Source: CAZCVI01 sp964502145
GTDB taxonomy: Bacteria; Acidobacteriota; Aminicenantia; UBA2199
Reading direction: 5' to 3'
DNA: 64,000 bases
NCBI GenBank assembly: GCA_964502145.1
Contig: CAZCVI010000010.1
Location: 62,001-126,000 of the forward strand
This document shows positions 43,852 to 53,147 of this stretch, piece after piece. The notes beneath the pieces were generated by a model. That model saw only the letters and a list, made by a program, of their open reading frames with translations. It was not told the origin of the DNA and searched no databases. The stretch's first letter is position 1. Every line of letters begins with the position of its first letter. Made by a program: the position numbers and the translations under genes.

Positions 43852-45474
43852 TTATAGATCGGTGCGACCTATACCGATGATAAAACTGGTGACTGTTTTA
43901 TCGCCTGCGGGATAATCCTGGGGTATACATTCATCTCCGACGGGTGTCCGGGTATCAAAAATCACCAGATATCCTTCCTGGCAAAACTCGGTGGCCAGAT
44001 ATTTGCTGGCTAACTGGGCAATGCCCTGGTTAAGTAAACGGGTGATACTTTTCTGGCGATTCATTTTGGTCTCGATAATATATCTTTTTCCCTTGTAAGA
44101 TAAGATAATATCCATCACCCCGAACCCGGACCTGACTTCATAACGCAACTCGCCGCCACCACCTTTGACAAACTGGTAAAGCCACGCGGTCAATAGGAAC
44201 TGGCCGGTTTTCTCAGTGGGCCGCTTCTCTTTATAAAAAGCCACCACACCGATTTGTGAAATATATTGATCGAAATCCAAGAGGATGTTTTTCATATCCA
44301 AGCGCTGGCCCGGTAATTCATATTTTTGCGGGGGTATCACATCGTTGGCGTCTACTTCTTTGAAAAACGCATTCACGTAACGTGCTTTATAAATGGAATT
44401 GGCCACGACGGCTTTACCGTCGTGATTCTTGATTAAACCGAACTGCTCCAGCCATGATTGATCTTTATTTTCGGGATTAAATTCGACATGATCAAACACG
44501 ATTTCAATGAAGGTCTCTTTATACTGGTGCGCTTTCTCGGAAAGATTGTCGAAATGCTGATTATTTTCTTTGAGCAAAAGCTGGATGGCTTTATCCACAT
44601 CTTGGTCATTGATCGGTTCCACCGTGTTGGGTTTGACATCCATGGTTAAAATGGTTCCCAAGCGATTGACCAGCCAGGGTTGCCCTGCCGTTTCGGCATG
44701 GACTTTTTGTACAGCCTCATTGGTGAAGGGCTGGTTCGTTTCTGCGGTGTATTGGGCATAGAGATCATGGACATTTTGCAGCGAAAAAGGAGGAAGATTC
44801 ACATGATCGGCGATATTAAAGGGCGATACGCCGCCCACCACGAGCTTGGTAATATTACGAATGCCAATCAAACCGACGGAATAGAGCGCTTTGGGTTGAT
44901 CTGATTTGTATTTCAAATATAACGTTCGTATTGATGCGAGAAAATCCTCTAACTCTTTGATTGGAATCCCGTCAAACTCGTCGATAAGAACGACGATTTT
45001 TTTGAATTGCAGTATCTCGTTTAATCCCTCGAACAGCAACCTGAAAGAGATGTTGTCGTCTAAATGGTGATTCTTTAAAAACTGGAATACGGTATTGGCC
45101 TTATCACACCCGACCTCTTTTAGTCGATGGGTTAATTGTGTATACAGATCCGTTTCAATCAATGAATAAAACTCTTTCTTACTTAGATTTTTATAGTCCT
45201 GAAAACTCAGTAATATAATCGCATAAGTCTTATCCCGGTGTAATTCTGTTCTCACTCGTTCAAGAAAGGTGGTTTTGCCACTTTGTCTGGGAGCAAAAAT
45301 TGAAAAATACCGGCCATGGTCGATCATGGTTTGAATATTTTTCTTATCCGTGTTGGTGACCCCTTCCAAAATAACATAATAGGCGTCTTCTGGATGGACT
45401 GTACCTGATTTTTCAAACAGTCGTTTTGGCTTTTGATATGGTTTATTGGTGGCATTCAATTGAGTTTTATTCAT
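43852..45474 (-). CDS. AAA-like ATPase with C-terminal PD-(D/E)XK nuclease-like domain
   Basis: 540 residues. The N-terminal AAA-like core has Walker A FAPRQSGKTTFLERV and Walker B IVVLIDEFDGIP; the helix-rich middle includes AGQPWLVNRLGTILT. The C-terminal part holds YEVRSGFGVMDIILSYKGKRYIIETKMNR, with the D...ExK pattern of PD-(D/E)XK nucleases. Proteins of this kind are frequent multi-copy genes in candidate phyla and other environmental bacteria, and some are linked to mobile elements or defence. Activity here is untested. Standalone gene followed by a 250-base gap (43599-43851) with no recognisable content. Confidence 0.82.
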   Translation of the reverse strand: MNKTQLNATNKPYQKPKRLFEKSGTVHPEDAYYVILEGVTNTDKKNIQTMIDHGRYFSIFAPRQSGKTTFLERVRTELHRDKTYAIILLSFQDYKNLSKKEFYSLIETDLYTQLTHRLKEVGCDKANTVFQFLKNHHLDDNISFRLLFEGLNEILQFKKIVVLIDEFDGIPIKELEDFLASIRTLYLKYKSDQPKALYSVGLIGIRNITKLVVGGVSPFNIADHVNLPPFSLQNVHDLYAQYTAETNQPFTNEAVQKVHAETAGQPWLVNRLGTILTMDVKPNTVEPINDQDVDKAIQLLLKENNQHFDNLSEKAHQYKETFIEIVFDHVEFNPENKDQSWLEQFGLIKNHDGKAVVANSIYKARYVNAFFKEVDANDVIPPQKYELPGQRLDMKNILLDFDQYISQIGVVAFYKEKRPTEKTGQFLLTAWLYQFVKGGGGELRYEVRSGFGVMDIILSYKGKRYIIETKMNRQKSITRLLNQGIAQLASKYLATEFCQEGYLVIFDTRTPVGDECIPQDYPAGDKTVTSFIIGIGRTDL

Positions 45475-45520
45475 GCTCTAATCATATTTCAATCAATGGA
45501 ATTTGTCAAGTAAGGCCTGC

Positions 45521-45703
45521 TTAACCTAAATCCACCACCAAGGTTTAAAAAGAACCCCGGATAACCGTGGCACGCTGGACTATCTGGACATACTGGACTT
45601 ACTGGACAAGCTGGAAAAATCAACGGTTTTGTGAAATCCAGTAAGTCCAGAATGTCCAGATAGTCCAGTTTTTTCTGAAACTTGGCGGTGAATCCAGGTT
45701 AAC
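45521..45703. mobile_element. MITE-like element C: TTAA-flanked hairpin of TGGAC repeats
   Basis: Flanked by TTAA on both sides (45521-45524, 45700-45703). Its ends are imperfect inverted repeats: CCTAAATCCACCACCAAG at the left and AAACTTGGCGGTGAATCCAG at the right. Inside, four units CTGGACNNN (45576-45614) face their reverse complement at 45639-45669, giving a stem of about 31 bp with one mismatch. Non-coding. A closely similar copy lies at 54431-54584. Confidence 0.65.
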
Positions 45704-45719
45704 AGGAAAAAAACAAAAA

Positions 45720-45748
45720 AAGCGCATCCGGTGGGGCCGGATGCGCTT
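45720..45748 (-). terminator. Terminator of the LRR/Ig-repeat gene
   Basis: AAGCGCATCCGG and CCGGATGCGCTT form a perfect 12-bp stem with a 5-base loop; on the minus strand T-rich TTTTTTTG follows. It lies 23 bases after the stop of the LRR/Ig gene. Confidence 0.9.
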
Positions 45749-45771
45749 TGTTCTATAGCATAGACAATACG

Positions 45772-48700
45772 TTATTTCAAAATGGTGAAATTGGCATTGC
45801 TGGTGTCTTGGGCAGTTACACCATTGGCAATGATTTTTACTTTACAGGCTGTTTTGTTGCTGCTGACGCTGGGTAACAGCCATTGGTAAGTACTGGTATT
45901 GGCGGTGGAAGTAGTGATGGTGGTCCAACTGGTGCCGCCATTTAAGGTGTATTGGAGTTTTACGGTGGAGATATTGCCAGTAGAGGTCCAGGTAATGGGA
46001 TGGGTAGTGCTCTTTTTCCAGGATTCGCCGCCATTGGGCGCGGTCACGGTGATGGAGGGGGAACGCCAGATGCTGAAGGTGCTGTTGCTGATGTCTGTTA
46101 CCGAGGAGTCAGCGTCACTGACTTTGATTAAGCAGGTGGTGGAATCGACTGAAGGAATCACCCAGGAGTAACTGCCGGTGTTGGTCATGTAAGATTGAAT
46201 GGTATTCCAGGTGGAACCATTGTTAATGGAATAACTGATGGCCACGTAGGCGATTGGGCCGGTATAGGTCCAGGTAATAGATTGGGTGGTGCCTTCGCTC
46301 CAAGATTGTCCACCATTGGGGGCGGTGAGGGTAAGGGTTCTGGGGGGGGTGATGGTGAATGTGGCATTACTGGTATCAAAGACTGTGCCTGCGGCATCGC
46401 TGACTTTGACCAAACAATTGGCTGAGGGAGTGTTGGGAACGGACCATAAATATGATCCGGTGGTATTGGGAGTGGATGCGATGATGGTGTTCCATGAACT
46501 ACCATTATTGGTGGTATACTCGATTTTTAAATTTGAGACGCTACGGTTGTTGGTCCAAGCGATGGTATGGGTGTTCCCTGCCTCTACACTTTCGCCACCA
46601 TTGGGGGTTATCACGTTGAGAACAAGGGGCGCCAATATAGTAAAAACGGCATTACTGGAATCTGTGGATGTGCCTGCGGCATCGCTAATTTTCATCAAAC
46701 AATTGTTGGCGGGTGCATTGGGCACGGTCCAATTGTATGTCCCGGTGTTGCTGGTGGAAGGAGTAAGGGTAGTCCATGTGCTGGCCCCGTTGGTGGTGTA
46801 TTCAATTTTTACATTGGCAATAGAACCGGTATAGTTCCAGGTAATGGGTAGAGTGGCACCAATCTCGAAACTTTCGCCACCGTTGGGAGCGAGGAGGGTG
46901 ATGGAACGGGCGGTGACGATAGAAAATGGGGCATTGCTGGTATCAAAGGCTGTGCCTGCGGCATCGCTGACTTTGACCAAACAATTGGTAGAGGGGGTAT
47001 TGGGCACGGTCCAAACATAGGTGCCGGTAGTATTGGGCGTGGAAGCGCTGATGATGTTCCATGATGTGCCACCATCGGTGGTATATTCGAGTTTGACATT
47101 GGCCACGTTTCTGGAATTGCTCCAGGAGATGGTTTTGTTGGTGCCTGTTTCTAAGCTTTCGCTACCATTGGGGGTGAGCAGGGTGAAGGTGAGGGGAGCT
47201 AAAATGGTAAAATAGGCATTGCTGGAATCGGTGCTTGTACCGGCAGCATCACTAACTTTAATGAGACACATGTTGGCGGGTGTATTAGGCACGGTCCAAT
47301 TGTATGAACCGGTGTTGGTGGTGGAAGGGGTAAGGGTGGTCCATGTGCCAGCCCCGTTGGTGGTGTATTCGATTTTTACATTGGGAATGGAACCGGTATA
47401 ATTCCAGGTAATGGGAAGAATGGCATCTACTTCGGTACTTTCGCCACCGTTGGGAGTGAGGAGGGTGATGGAACGGGCGGTTAAGATGGAAAATGGGGCA
47501 TTGCTGGTATCAAAGGCTGTGCCTGCAGCATCGCTAACTTTGACCAAACAATTTGTAGAGGGGGTATTGGGCACGGTCCAAACATAGGTGCCGGTAGTAT
47601 TGGGCGTGGAAGCGCTGATGATGTTCCATGATGTGCCACCATCGGTGGTATATTCGAGTTTGACATTGGCCACGTTTCTGGAATTGCTCCAGGAGATGGT
47701 TTTGTTGGTGCCTGTTTCTAAGCTTTCGCTACCATTGGGGGTGAGCAGGGTGAAGGTGAGGGGAGCTAAAATGGTAAAATAGGCATTGCTGGAATCGGTG
47801 CTTGTACCGGCAGCATCGCTAACTTTAATCAAACACATGTTGGCGGGTGTATTGGGCACGGTCCAATTGTATGATCCGGTGTTGCTGGTGGAGGCGGCAA
47901 TGGTGGTCCAAGTAAAAGCAGCATCGGTGGAATATTCGATTTTTACATTGGGAATGGAACCGGTATAGTTCCAGGTAATGGGAAGGATGACATCGACTTC
48001 GGTGCTTTCGCCACCATTGGGTGAGGTGAGGGTGATACTCTTGGATTGGATGGTGGTGGCGGATACTGCGGCACTGGCTTCACTGATCACCGTGTTCTGG
48101 TTATAGCTGAAGGGACTGGTAAAGGATTTGATAGTAAAGTAATAGGTGGTTTCTGAAGCCAGACCTGTGGCTGTATAGCTGGTTTGGGATCTGCTAGTGA
48201 TGGTCTCAATCAATTGGTAATCGTTTCCCGACGTGGTGCTACGGTAAATCATATAACCGTTGATGTTGGGGGAAAGAGTGCTATTATCCCAGGAAAGTTG
48301 AAGACTGGAAGCGGTTACATCGGCTATCGTTAACGCGGTGGGCGCTGTGGTTTGCTTGGTGGCCCAATTGGGGTCGATGGTACTCAACCAATTGATCAAG
48401 GTGGTGTTGGCAGTGGTTAAGGCATTCCAGTTGAGCAGGCAAATGGCGTTTTTGCCAGGAGCGGATAAGAACAGAAGCGAGTCAGGAATGGTGCCGGTTA
48501 ACTGGTTTCCATCCAAATATAAATTTTTTAAATTGGATAGGTACTGGAGGTCGGGAATAGTACCGGAGAGTTGGTTGTTGCTTAAACTTAATTCGGTTAA
48601 ATTGGGGAGATTGCCGAGATTTGGAATGGAACCGGAAAGCTGGTTTTTACCAAGGTATAAATAGGTTAAATTGGGATGGCTGGTGAATGTGGGAACAGAC

Positions 48701-51471
48701 CCGGTAAAACTGTTCATTTGCAGCTCTAACCGGGTTAATCCGGTCAGATTAGAGAAGTTGGGAATGGTACCGTTAAAATTGTTACTTCCCAGCGTCAAGG
48801 TGGTTAACTGGGTAAGGTTATTTAAATGATAAATGGTGCCGGTGAGCTGATTGGAACCCAAGCGCAATTGGGTGAGATTGCCGAGATTCGCAAAGCTGGG
48901 AATGGAACCGGAGAGGACGTTGGAAGTGAGGGTTAAACTGGTTAAATTGACCAGTGTACTAAAGCTGGGAATGGCGCCGCTGAGATTGTTGCCTGCAAGG
49001 TCCAATTTGGTTAACCCGGTCAGGTTGGTCAATTCGGGAATGGTGCCGCTAAAATCATTGTTACTAAGCTCCAGCCGGGTTAAATTGACCAGGTTGTTTA
49101 ACCCCTGAAGGGGGCCTGTAAACCCATTCATATTAAGTTCCAATACGGTTAAATGGAGGAGGTTGCTGAAAATGTCAGCGGTCCCGGTAGCGAGATTATT
49201 TGCACTGAGAACCAATTCGGTTAATTCTGTTAGGTTATTGAGATCAGGAACTGGACCGCTGACCCAGTTATTACTTAAATTTAATTTGATGACATGTTTT
49301 AAATCGGCACTTAAGGTCACACCATACCATAAACTTTCCGAACCATGGACATTAAATTGTTGCGGGTCATCGGGATGGCGCCAATTATTTTTATTGGTCC
49401 AACTATCACCGCCAGTGGCGTTGTACAGCGCGATTAGCGCGTTACGTTCGGCCAGGGGAATGCAATCTTCGGGACCAATGATTGTAAAGGGTGTGCTGAT
49501 TACCGACAGGGTGGATTGGGGATCGGTTATTCTTAAGACACATTGACTGGCGGGATTATTGGGAATATTCGGGAGCAGCCAGGAGTATTCACCGGTATTG
49601 GGAACCACACTGCTAATCATGTTCCATGTTTGTTGCTCATCGGTTGAATATTCCAGTATTAATAAAGGCATGGTGCCGGTGGATACCCATCTTATGGGCT
49701 GGGTGGAACCCTCGGTCCATATTAATGGGGTGGGAAGGGTGAAGTTTAGATATTTCATGGCACCGATCACAAACGGCGCATCGCTGGTATCGGAAGCTAT
49801 TCCCGAAGTTTCACGGACCCGGATTAAGCAGGAATTGCCAGTCATGCTTTCCTCGATTGCCCAATTGGTGAAACCCTGGGAGATAGAGGTGGGGAATGAC
49901 GACAACCCGTTGGTGTTCCAGGTGGCTCCGCCGTCCTGGGACGCTTCGATGATCACCTGGGAGGAATCGCTCAGTCCTGAATAAGTCCATTGAATCTGGG
50001 GATTGGTCCCCACCATTAAATATTCGCCACCATTGGGAGTGGTGACGGTGATGCTTGATAGTTCTTTGATGGTAAAGGCGGCATTGCTGACATCAAAAGA
50101 GGGACCATTGGCATCGCTGATTTTAATCAGACACCAGGAGGAAGGGGTATTGGGCGTGAGTATCTGATAGGCACCAGAATTAGGCGCGGAGGCTGCCAAT
50201 GTGGCCCAAGTGCTGCCATTATCCGTGGATAACTCGATATTGACCTGGGTAACGGATACCGGGGCTGTCCAGGTGATCATCTGTGTTGAGCCGACCTGCC
50301 ACTGTCCCTTACCATTGGGTGAAAGCACGGAAAAAGGCGAACTGGAATATTTCCACAGCCCTCTTTCAGTGGCAAAGTAGAGGCTTCCATTCATGCTGAA
50401 TAGGTCAGTAACCCTGGATTGGGTGGTACTATTGGCGGGAATTTCAGCGAGGAAGGAAACGCTATTGGTGTTATCGCAGTTCCAGAGTTCTGCTTTATCA
50501 TAATTGTTGTGGAGACAAAAATAGAGTTTGCCGTCCAGCACGGTAAAAGGCCCGGCGTCAATGGCACCAAAACCAGGATTGGCGGGTTGGGGAATATTAT
50601 TGGATTTTGTAGGTGCGTTGGTGCCGTCATAGGACCATAATTCGGCCTCGGCATTTTCGGGATCGGAAAAAAAATAAAGGCGATTGTTGAATACTTCAAA
50701 ATCACTGGCATATGGGTTGGAGAAGTTCCCCACTTGGACCGGAGAGTTATTAAGATCATAGGCCCATAACTGGTAATAGGGGCTGACGTAAGCCCAAAAA
50801 TACAATTTGCCATCAAAAGCGATAAAGTTCCTGCCACCGGTATTGGTGATAGTGGTCAGGTTGACGCCGTCATAGGCAAAGGTTTTCTCACCCGTGGCAG
50901 TGGTGGCGGAAAAATAGAGTTTGCCATTGTAAACATAGAGGTCATGTGGGTTGGAACCATTGGTGCCGGGGTAAATATCCACGGCCAATATGGAAGAGTT
51001 AATGCCGTCCCATTGGCATAGTTCCCAGCCATAACCGGTTTTGTAATAGGATAAAAACGCATTGCCATTAAACTCTACAAAAGGACCGCTCATTTGGTCG
51101 CTGGAAATCATGGTGGGAGCATTTATGCCATCATAGCCGTAGATACCGACCATATCTTCCAACAGGTAAATCTGGTTGTTATACAGGCTAAGGGCGAACA
51201 GGTTAAAATACTGGGGCATACCAGAGGCTTTTTGGGGCGAGGTCGTGCCATCGTATTGATACAAATCGTTGGTGTCAAGGACGCGGTTGTAAGCTTTAAA
51301 ATAAAGCGTATTGTTCAACACGGCCAAGCCGATTTGAGGGTAGATTTCCAGTTCACCGCCCGGTAAATTGACGGATGTTACGTCCTGGGCGATTGCTCCT
51401 AAAGGGATGAATAGTCCCAGAATCAGAAGGATGAGAAATGGGGATAGAAAAGCTGTGATTTTTTCTTTCAT
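45772..51471 (-). CDS. Giant secreted LRR and Ig-repeat protein
   Basis: 1899 residues, AAGGAG before the ATG. Signal peptide at 1-28. Residues about 35-385 hold repeats with KLYF and LWxxDGxN wording (hyalin-like/ELWxxDGT type). Then three Ig-like modules (about 390-690), a leucine-rich repeat region of about twelve units (about 710-1000, LTELVLSANNLATG, LSGTIPDL), one fibronectin-type-III module (1045-1155), and eight Ig-like repeats of about 93 residues (PNGGES, WTVPNTPS, CLIKVSDAAGTSTDSSNA) to the C-terminus. Two of these repeats are an almost identical 567-bp copy of the next two. No sorting motif seen. Likely a cell-surface or released binding protein. Confidence 0.88.
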   Translation of the reverse strand: MKEKITAFLSPFLILLILGLFIPLGAIAQDVTSVNLPGGELEIYPQIGLAVLNNTLYFKAYNRVLDTNDLYQYDGTTSPQKASGMPQYFNLFALSLYNNQIYLLEDMVGIYGYDGINAPTMISSDQMSGPFVEFNGNAFLSYYKTGYGWELCQWDGINSSILAVDIYPGTNGSNPHDLYVYNGKLYFSATTATGEKTFAYDGVNLTTITNTGGRNFIAFDGKLYFWAYVSPYYQLWAYDLNNSPVQVGNFSNPYASDFEVFNNRLYFFSDPENAEAELWSYDGTNAPTKSNNIPQPANPGFGAIDAGPFTVLDGKLYFCLHNNYDKAELWNCDNTNSVSFLAEIPANSTTQSRVTDLFSMNGSLYFATERGLWKYSSSPFSVLSPNGKGQWQVGSTQMITWTAPVSVTQVNIELSTDNGSTWATLAASAPNSGAYQILTPNTPSSWCLIKISDANGPSFDVSNAAFTIKELSSITVTTPNGGEYLMVGTNPQIQWTYSGLSDSSQVIIEASQDGGATWNTNGLSSFPTSISQGFTNWAIEESMTGNSCLIRVRETSGIASDTSDAPFVIGAMKYLNFTLPTPLIWTEGSTQPIRWVSTGTMPLLILEYSTDEQQTWNMISSVVPNTGEYSWLLPNIPNNPASQCVLRITDPQSTLSVISTPFTIIGPEDCIPLAERNALIALYNATGGDSWTNKNNWRHPDDPQQFNVHGSESLWYGVTLSADLKHVIKLNLSNNWVSGPVPDLNNLTELTELVLSANNLATGTADIFSNLLHLTVLELNMNGFTGPLQGLNNLVNLTRLELSNNDFSGTIPELTNLTGLTKLDLAGNNLSGAIPSFSTLVNLTSLTLTSNVLSGSIPSFANLGNLTQLRLGSNQLTGTIYHLNNLTQLTTLTLGSNNFNGTIPNFSNLTGLTRLELQMNSFTGSVPTFTSHPNLTYLYLGKNQLSGSIPNLGNLPNLTELSLSNNQLSGTIPDLQYLSNLKNLYLDGNQLTGTIPDSLLFLSAPGKNAICLLNWNALTTANTTLINWLSTIDPNWATKQTTAPTALTIADVTASSLQLSWDNSTLSPNINGYMIYRSTTSGNDYQLIETITSRSQTSYTATGLASETTYYFTIKSFTSPFSYNQNTVISEASAAVSATTIQSKSITLTSPNGGESTEVDVILPITWNYTGSIPNVKIEYSTDAAFTWTTIAASTSNTGSYNWTVPNTPANMCLIKVSDAAGTSTDSSNAYFTILAPLTFTLLTPNGSESLETGTNKTISWSNSRNVANVKLEYTTDGGTSWNIISASTPNTTGTYVWTVPNTPSTNCLVKVSDAAGTAFDTSNAPFSILTARSITLLTPNGGESTEVDAILPITWNYTGSIPNVKIEYTTNGAGTWTTLTPSTTNTGSYNWTVPNTPANMCLIKVSDAAGTSTDSSNAYFTILAPLTFTLLTPNGSESLETGTNKTISWSNSRNVANVKLEYTTDGGTSWNIISASTPNTTGTYVWTVPNTPSTNCLVKVSDAAGTAFDTSNAPFSIVTARSITLLAPNGGESFEIGATLPITWNYTGSIANVKIEYTTNGASTWTTLTPSTSNTGTYNWTVPNAPANNCLMKISDAAGTSTDSSNAVFTILAPLVLNVITPNGGESVEAGNTHTIAWTNNRSVSNLKIEYTTNNGSSWNTIIASTPNTTGSYLWSVPNTPSANCLVKVSDAAGTVFDTSNATFTITPPRTLTLTAPNGGQSWSEGTTQSITWTYTGPIAYVAISYSINNGSTWNTIQSYMTNTGSYSWVIPSVDSTTCLIKVSDADSSVTDISNSTFSIWRSPSITVTAPNGGESWKKSTTHPITWTSTGNISTVKLQYTLNGGTSWTTITTSTANTSTYQWLLPSVSSNKTACKVKIIANGVTAQDTSNANFTILK
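46830..47963. repeat. 567-bp near-identical tandem duplication inside the LRR/Ig gene
   Basis: About 46830-47396 and 47397-47963 read almost the same at an offset of exactly 567 bases (189 codons, two Ig modules). The very few differences show a recent duplication or gene-conversion event. Confidence 0.85.
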
Positions 51472-51654
51472 TGGTTGCTCCTTGGTTTAATTCTTTGGTT
51501 GTGTGTTTTTTTTGAATTGATTAGCTGTCTTACAAAGATAGGGTATACTTACTTAGGTTTGGAATAAAACACCAAGCTTCTGAATAGTTGGAGAATTTTA
51601 TTCGCTAGTTTTATTATACCATATCCTGTTGGCAAACGCAAGAAAAAAAAAGAG

Positions 51655-51811
51655 GCCTAAATCCACCGTCAAATTTTTGAAATCGTTGTGGACAGAGTGG
51701 ACCGAGTGGACTGAGTGGACGATGTGGACAAAAAAAATGCGTTTGTTTTCGGTCCACATCGTCCACAAAGTCCACATCGTCCATGCATTTTCAAGAATCT
51801 GACTGCCAAGT
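51655..51811. mobile_element. TGGAC hairpin element D
   Basis: Starts with CCTAAATCCACCGTCAAA, nearly the same as the end of element C. Five units GTGGACNNN follow, then a T/G-rich loop, then the complement: GTGGACGATGTGGAC at 51715-51729 pairs perfectly with GTCCACATCGTCCAC at 51752-51766. The right end (CTGCCAAG near 51803) is a worn copy of the inverted end. Confidence 0.6.
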
Positions 51812-51950
51812 GGGGAGTTGTGATACGAAGGAAAAAAAAGAATTGCTGGATAATTTAAAAAGTGGTTGAAAATTTTAGCGATTCAGAGTATACTAAGAAA
51901 AGTGGAACCTATTTTTTCGTGGATAATGGAGAATTTATGTGTGGGTACTA

Positions 51951-52250
51951 TTTCCAACGAATTCATGGAAAAACCAACGCTAGCGTTCAAATTCCAACGA
52001 ATTCATGGAAAAACCAACGCTAGCGTTCAAATTCCAATGAATTCATGGAAAAACCAACGCTAGTGTTCAAATTCCAACGAATTCATGGAAAAACCAACGC
52101 TAGTGTTCAAATTCCAACGAATTCATGGAAAAACCAACGCTTGCGTTCAAATTCCAACGAATTCATTGAAAAACCAACGATAGTGTTCAAATTCCAACGA
52201 ATTCATTGAAAAACCAACGCTTGCGTTCAAATTCCAATGAATTCGTTGGA
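51951..52250. repeat. Array of 40-bp palindromic tandem repeats
   Basis: Seven full units and a half unit, exactly 40 bp apart with no spacers. Each unit has two dyads: one around GAATTC (TTCCAACGAATTCATGGAA and variants) and one AACGCTAGCGTT, a perfect 12-bp palindrome in the first units. Later units vary at a few positions (for example AACGCTAGTGTT, AACGCTTGCGTT). It lies between the LRR/Ig gene and mutM. Confidence 0.9.
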
Positions 52251-52330
52251 AATTCTACAAAAAGGGTGGAAAGTCCAATCGAGGACACAAATATTCACCA
52301 AATATGTAAAATTCACCCCAATGGAAATAC

Positions 52331-53134
52331 TCATGCGGGTTGGCATTTAGGGCAGAAGTGGGAACCTCGGGCATTGATGGTCAAACGAACAATAGGGGTC
52401 TGGCAAGTAAAACAGGGTTGGTGGTGACGTCCGTATACTTTTAAGAATGATTGATTGTTCCCTGCTTGGCGATCAGTGCGGCGATAATCGGAGATGGTCG
52501 TGCCCTTATTCTCGATGGCAGCAAGCAAGATTTCGGGGATATGGTGGCTTAGCTTTTTAAGTTTTGGCTTGCTGACTTTGTGGGCGGGTGTCAGGGGGTG
52601 AATGCCTGCCCGGAACAAGGCTTCATCGGCATAAATATTGCCTACACCGGCCAGTACTCTCTGGTCCAGCAATATTGTTTTGATAGCACGCCGCGATTTC
52701 AGGACGGAGAGGGCTTGAAACACTGTTTTTTCTTCCAATGGTTCCTTACCCAACCCGGTCAACAATGGCTGGGTGGCAGGCCACAATTGCATTCTCCCAA
52801 ATTTGCGGGTATCAATAAAATAAAGAATGGCACCATCTGTAAATTGGAGGATGACACGTGTGTGCTTTAAGTCTTTTTCTGCGGTTTGGAACACGAGCTT
52901 CCCTGTCATGCGCAGATGAATGGTCAGGGTTTCACCTTTTTCCAAGAGCAAACAGATATATTTGCCCCGGCGTTCTACATTCACAATAGGGTTATTGGTT
53001 AATGCTTCAGTGAACCCCTTTTCATCATTATACACGGTGCGTGGCCACAGGACCTGGATTTTTTCGATGGTTTTACCGCACAGAATGGGCCACAATTCGC
53101 GAACAATGGTTTCTACTTCCGGTAATTCGGGCAT
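52331..53134 (-). CDS. mutM: Formamidopyrimidine-DNA glycosylase (Fpg)
   Basis: 267 residues. The catalytic N-terminus is MPELPEVETIVREL, with Pro-2 as nucleophile after Met removal and Glu-3. The DNA-binding core includes LTIHLRMTGKL and DQRVLAGVGNIYADEALF, and the C-terminal zinc finger is CFTCQTPI...CPKC. The enzyme removes 8-oxoguanine and opened purines in base-excision repair. It starts 13 bases after the stop of the Ntn-hydrolase gene and has no clear ribosome-binding site of its own, so it may be translationally coupled. Confidence 0.96.
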   Translation of the reverse strand: MPELPEVETIVRELWPILCGKTIEKIQVLWPRTVYNDEKGFTEALTNNPIVNVERRGKYICLLLEKGETLTIHLRMTGKLVFQTAEKDLKHTRVILQFTDGAILYFIDTRKFGRMQLWPATQPLLTGLGKEPLEEKTVFQALSVLKSRRAIKTILLDQRVLAGVGNIYADEALFRAGIHPLTPAHKVSKPKLKKLSHHIPEILLAAIENKGTTISDYRRTDRQAGNNQSFLKVYGRHHQPCFTCQTPIVRLTINARGSHFCPKCQPA

Positions 53135-53147
53135 GATATTATATTTT

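Larger units (their letters stand above)
51472..52330. other. 860-base non-coding region
   Basis: Holds the leader of the LRR/Ig gene, the TGGAC element D and the 40-bp repeat array, all listed separately. I see no protein gene: the open frames across the array only reflect its repeats. Confidence 0.7.

Noticed and set aside
51951..52250. CRISPR array
   Set aside because: The 40-bp units follow each other directly and no unique spacers lie between them; no cas genes are seen.
51866..52427. Small plus-strand proteins over the 40-bp array
   Set aside because: The unit length is not a multiple of three, so the reading changes with each copy.
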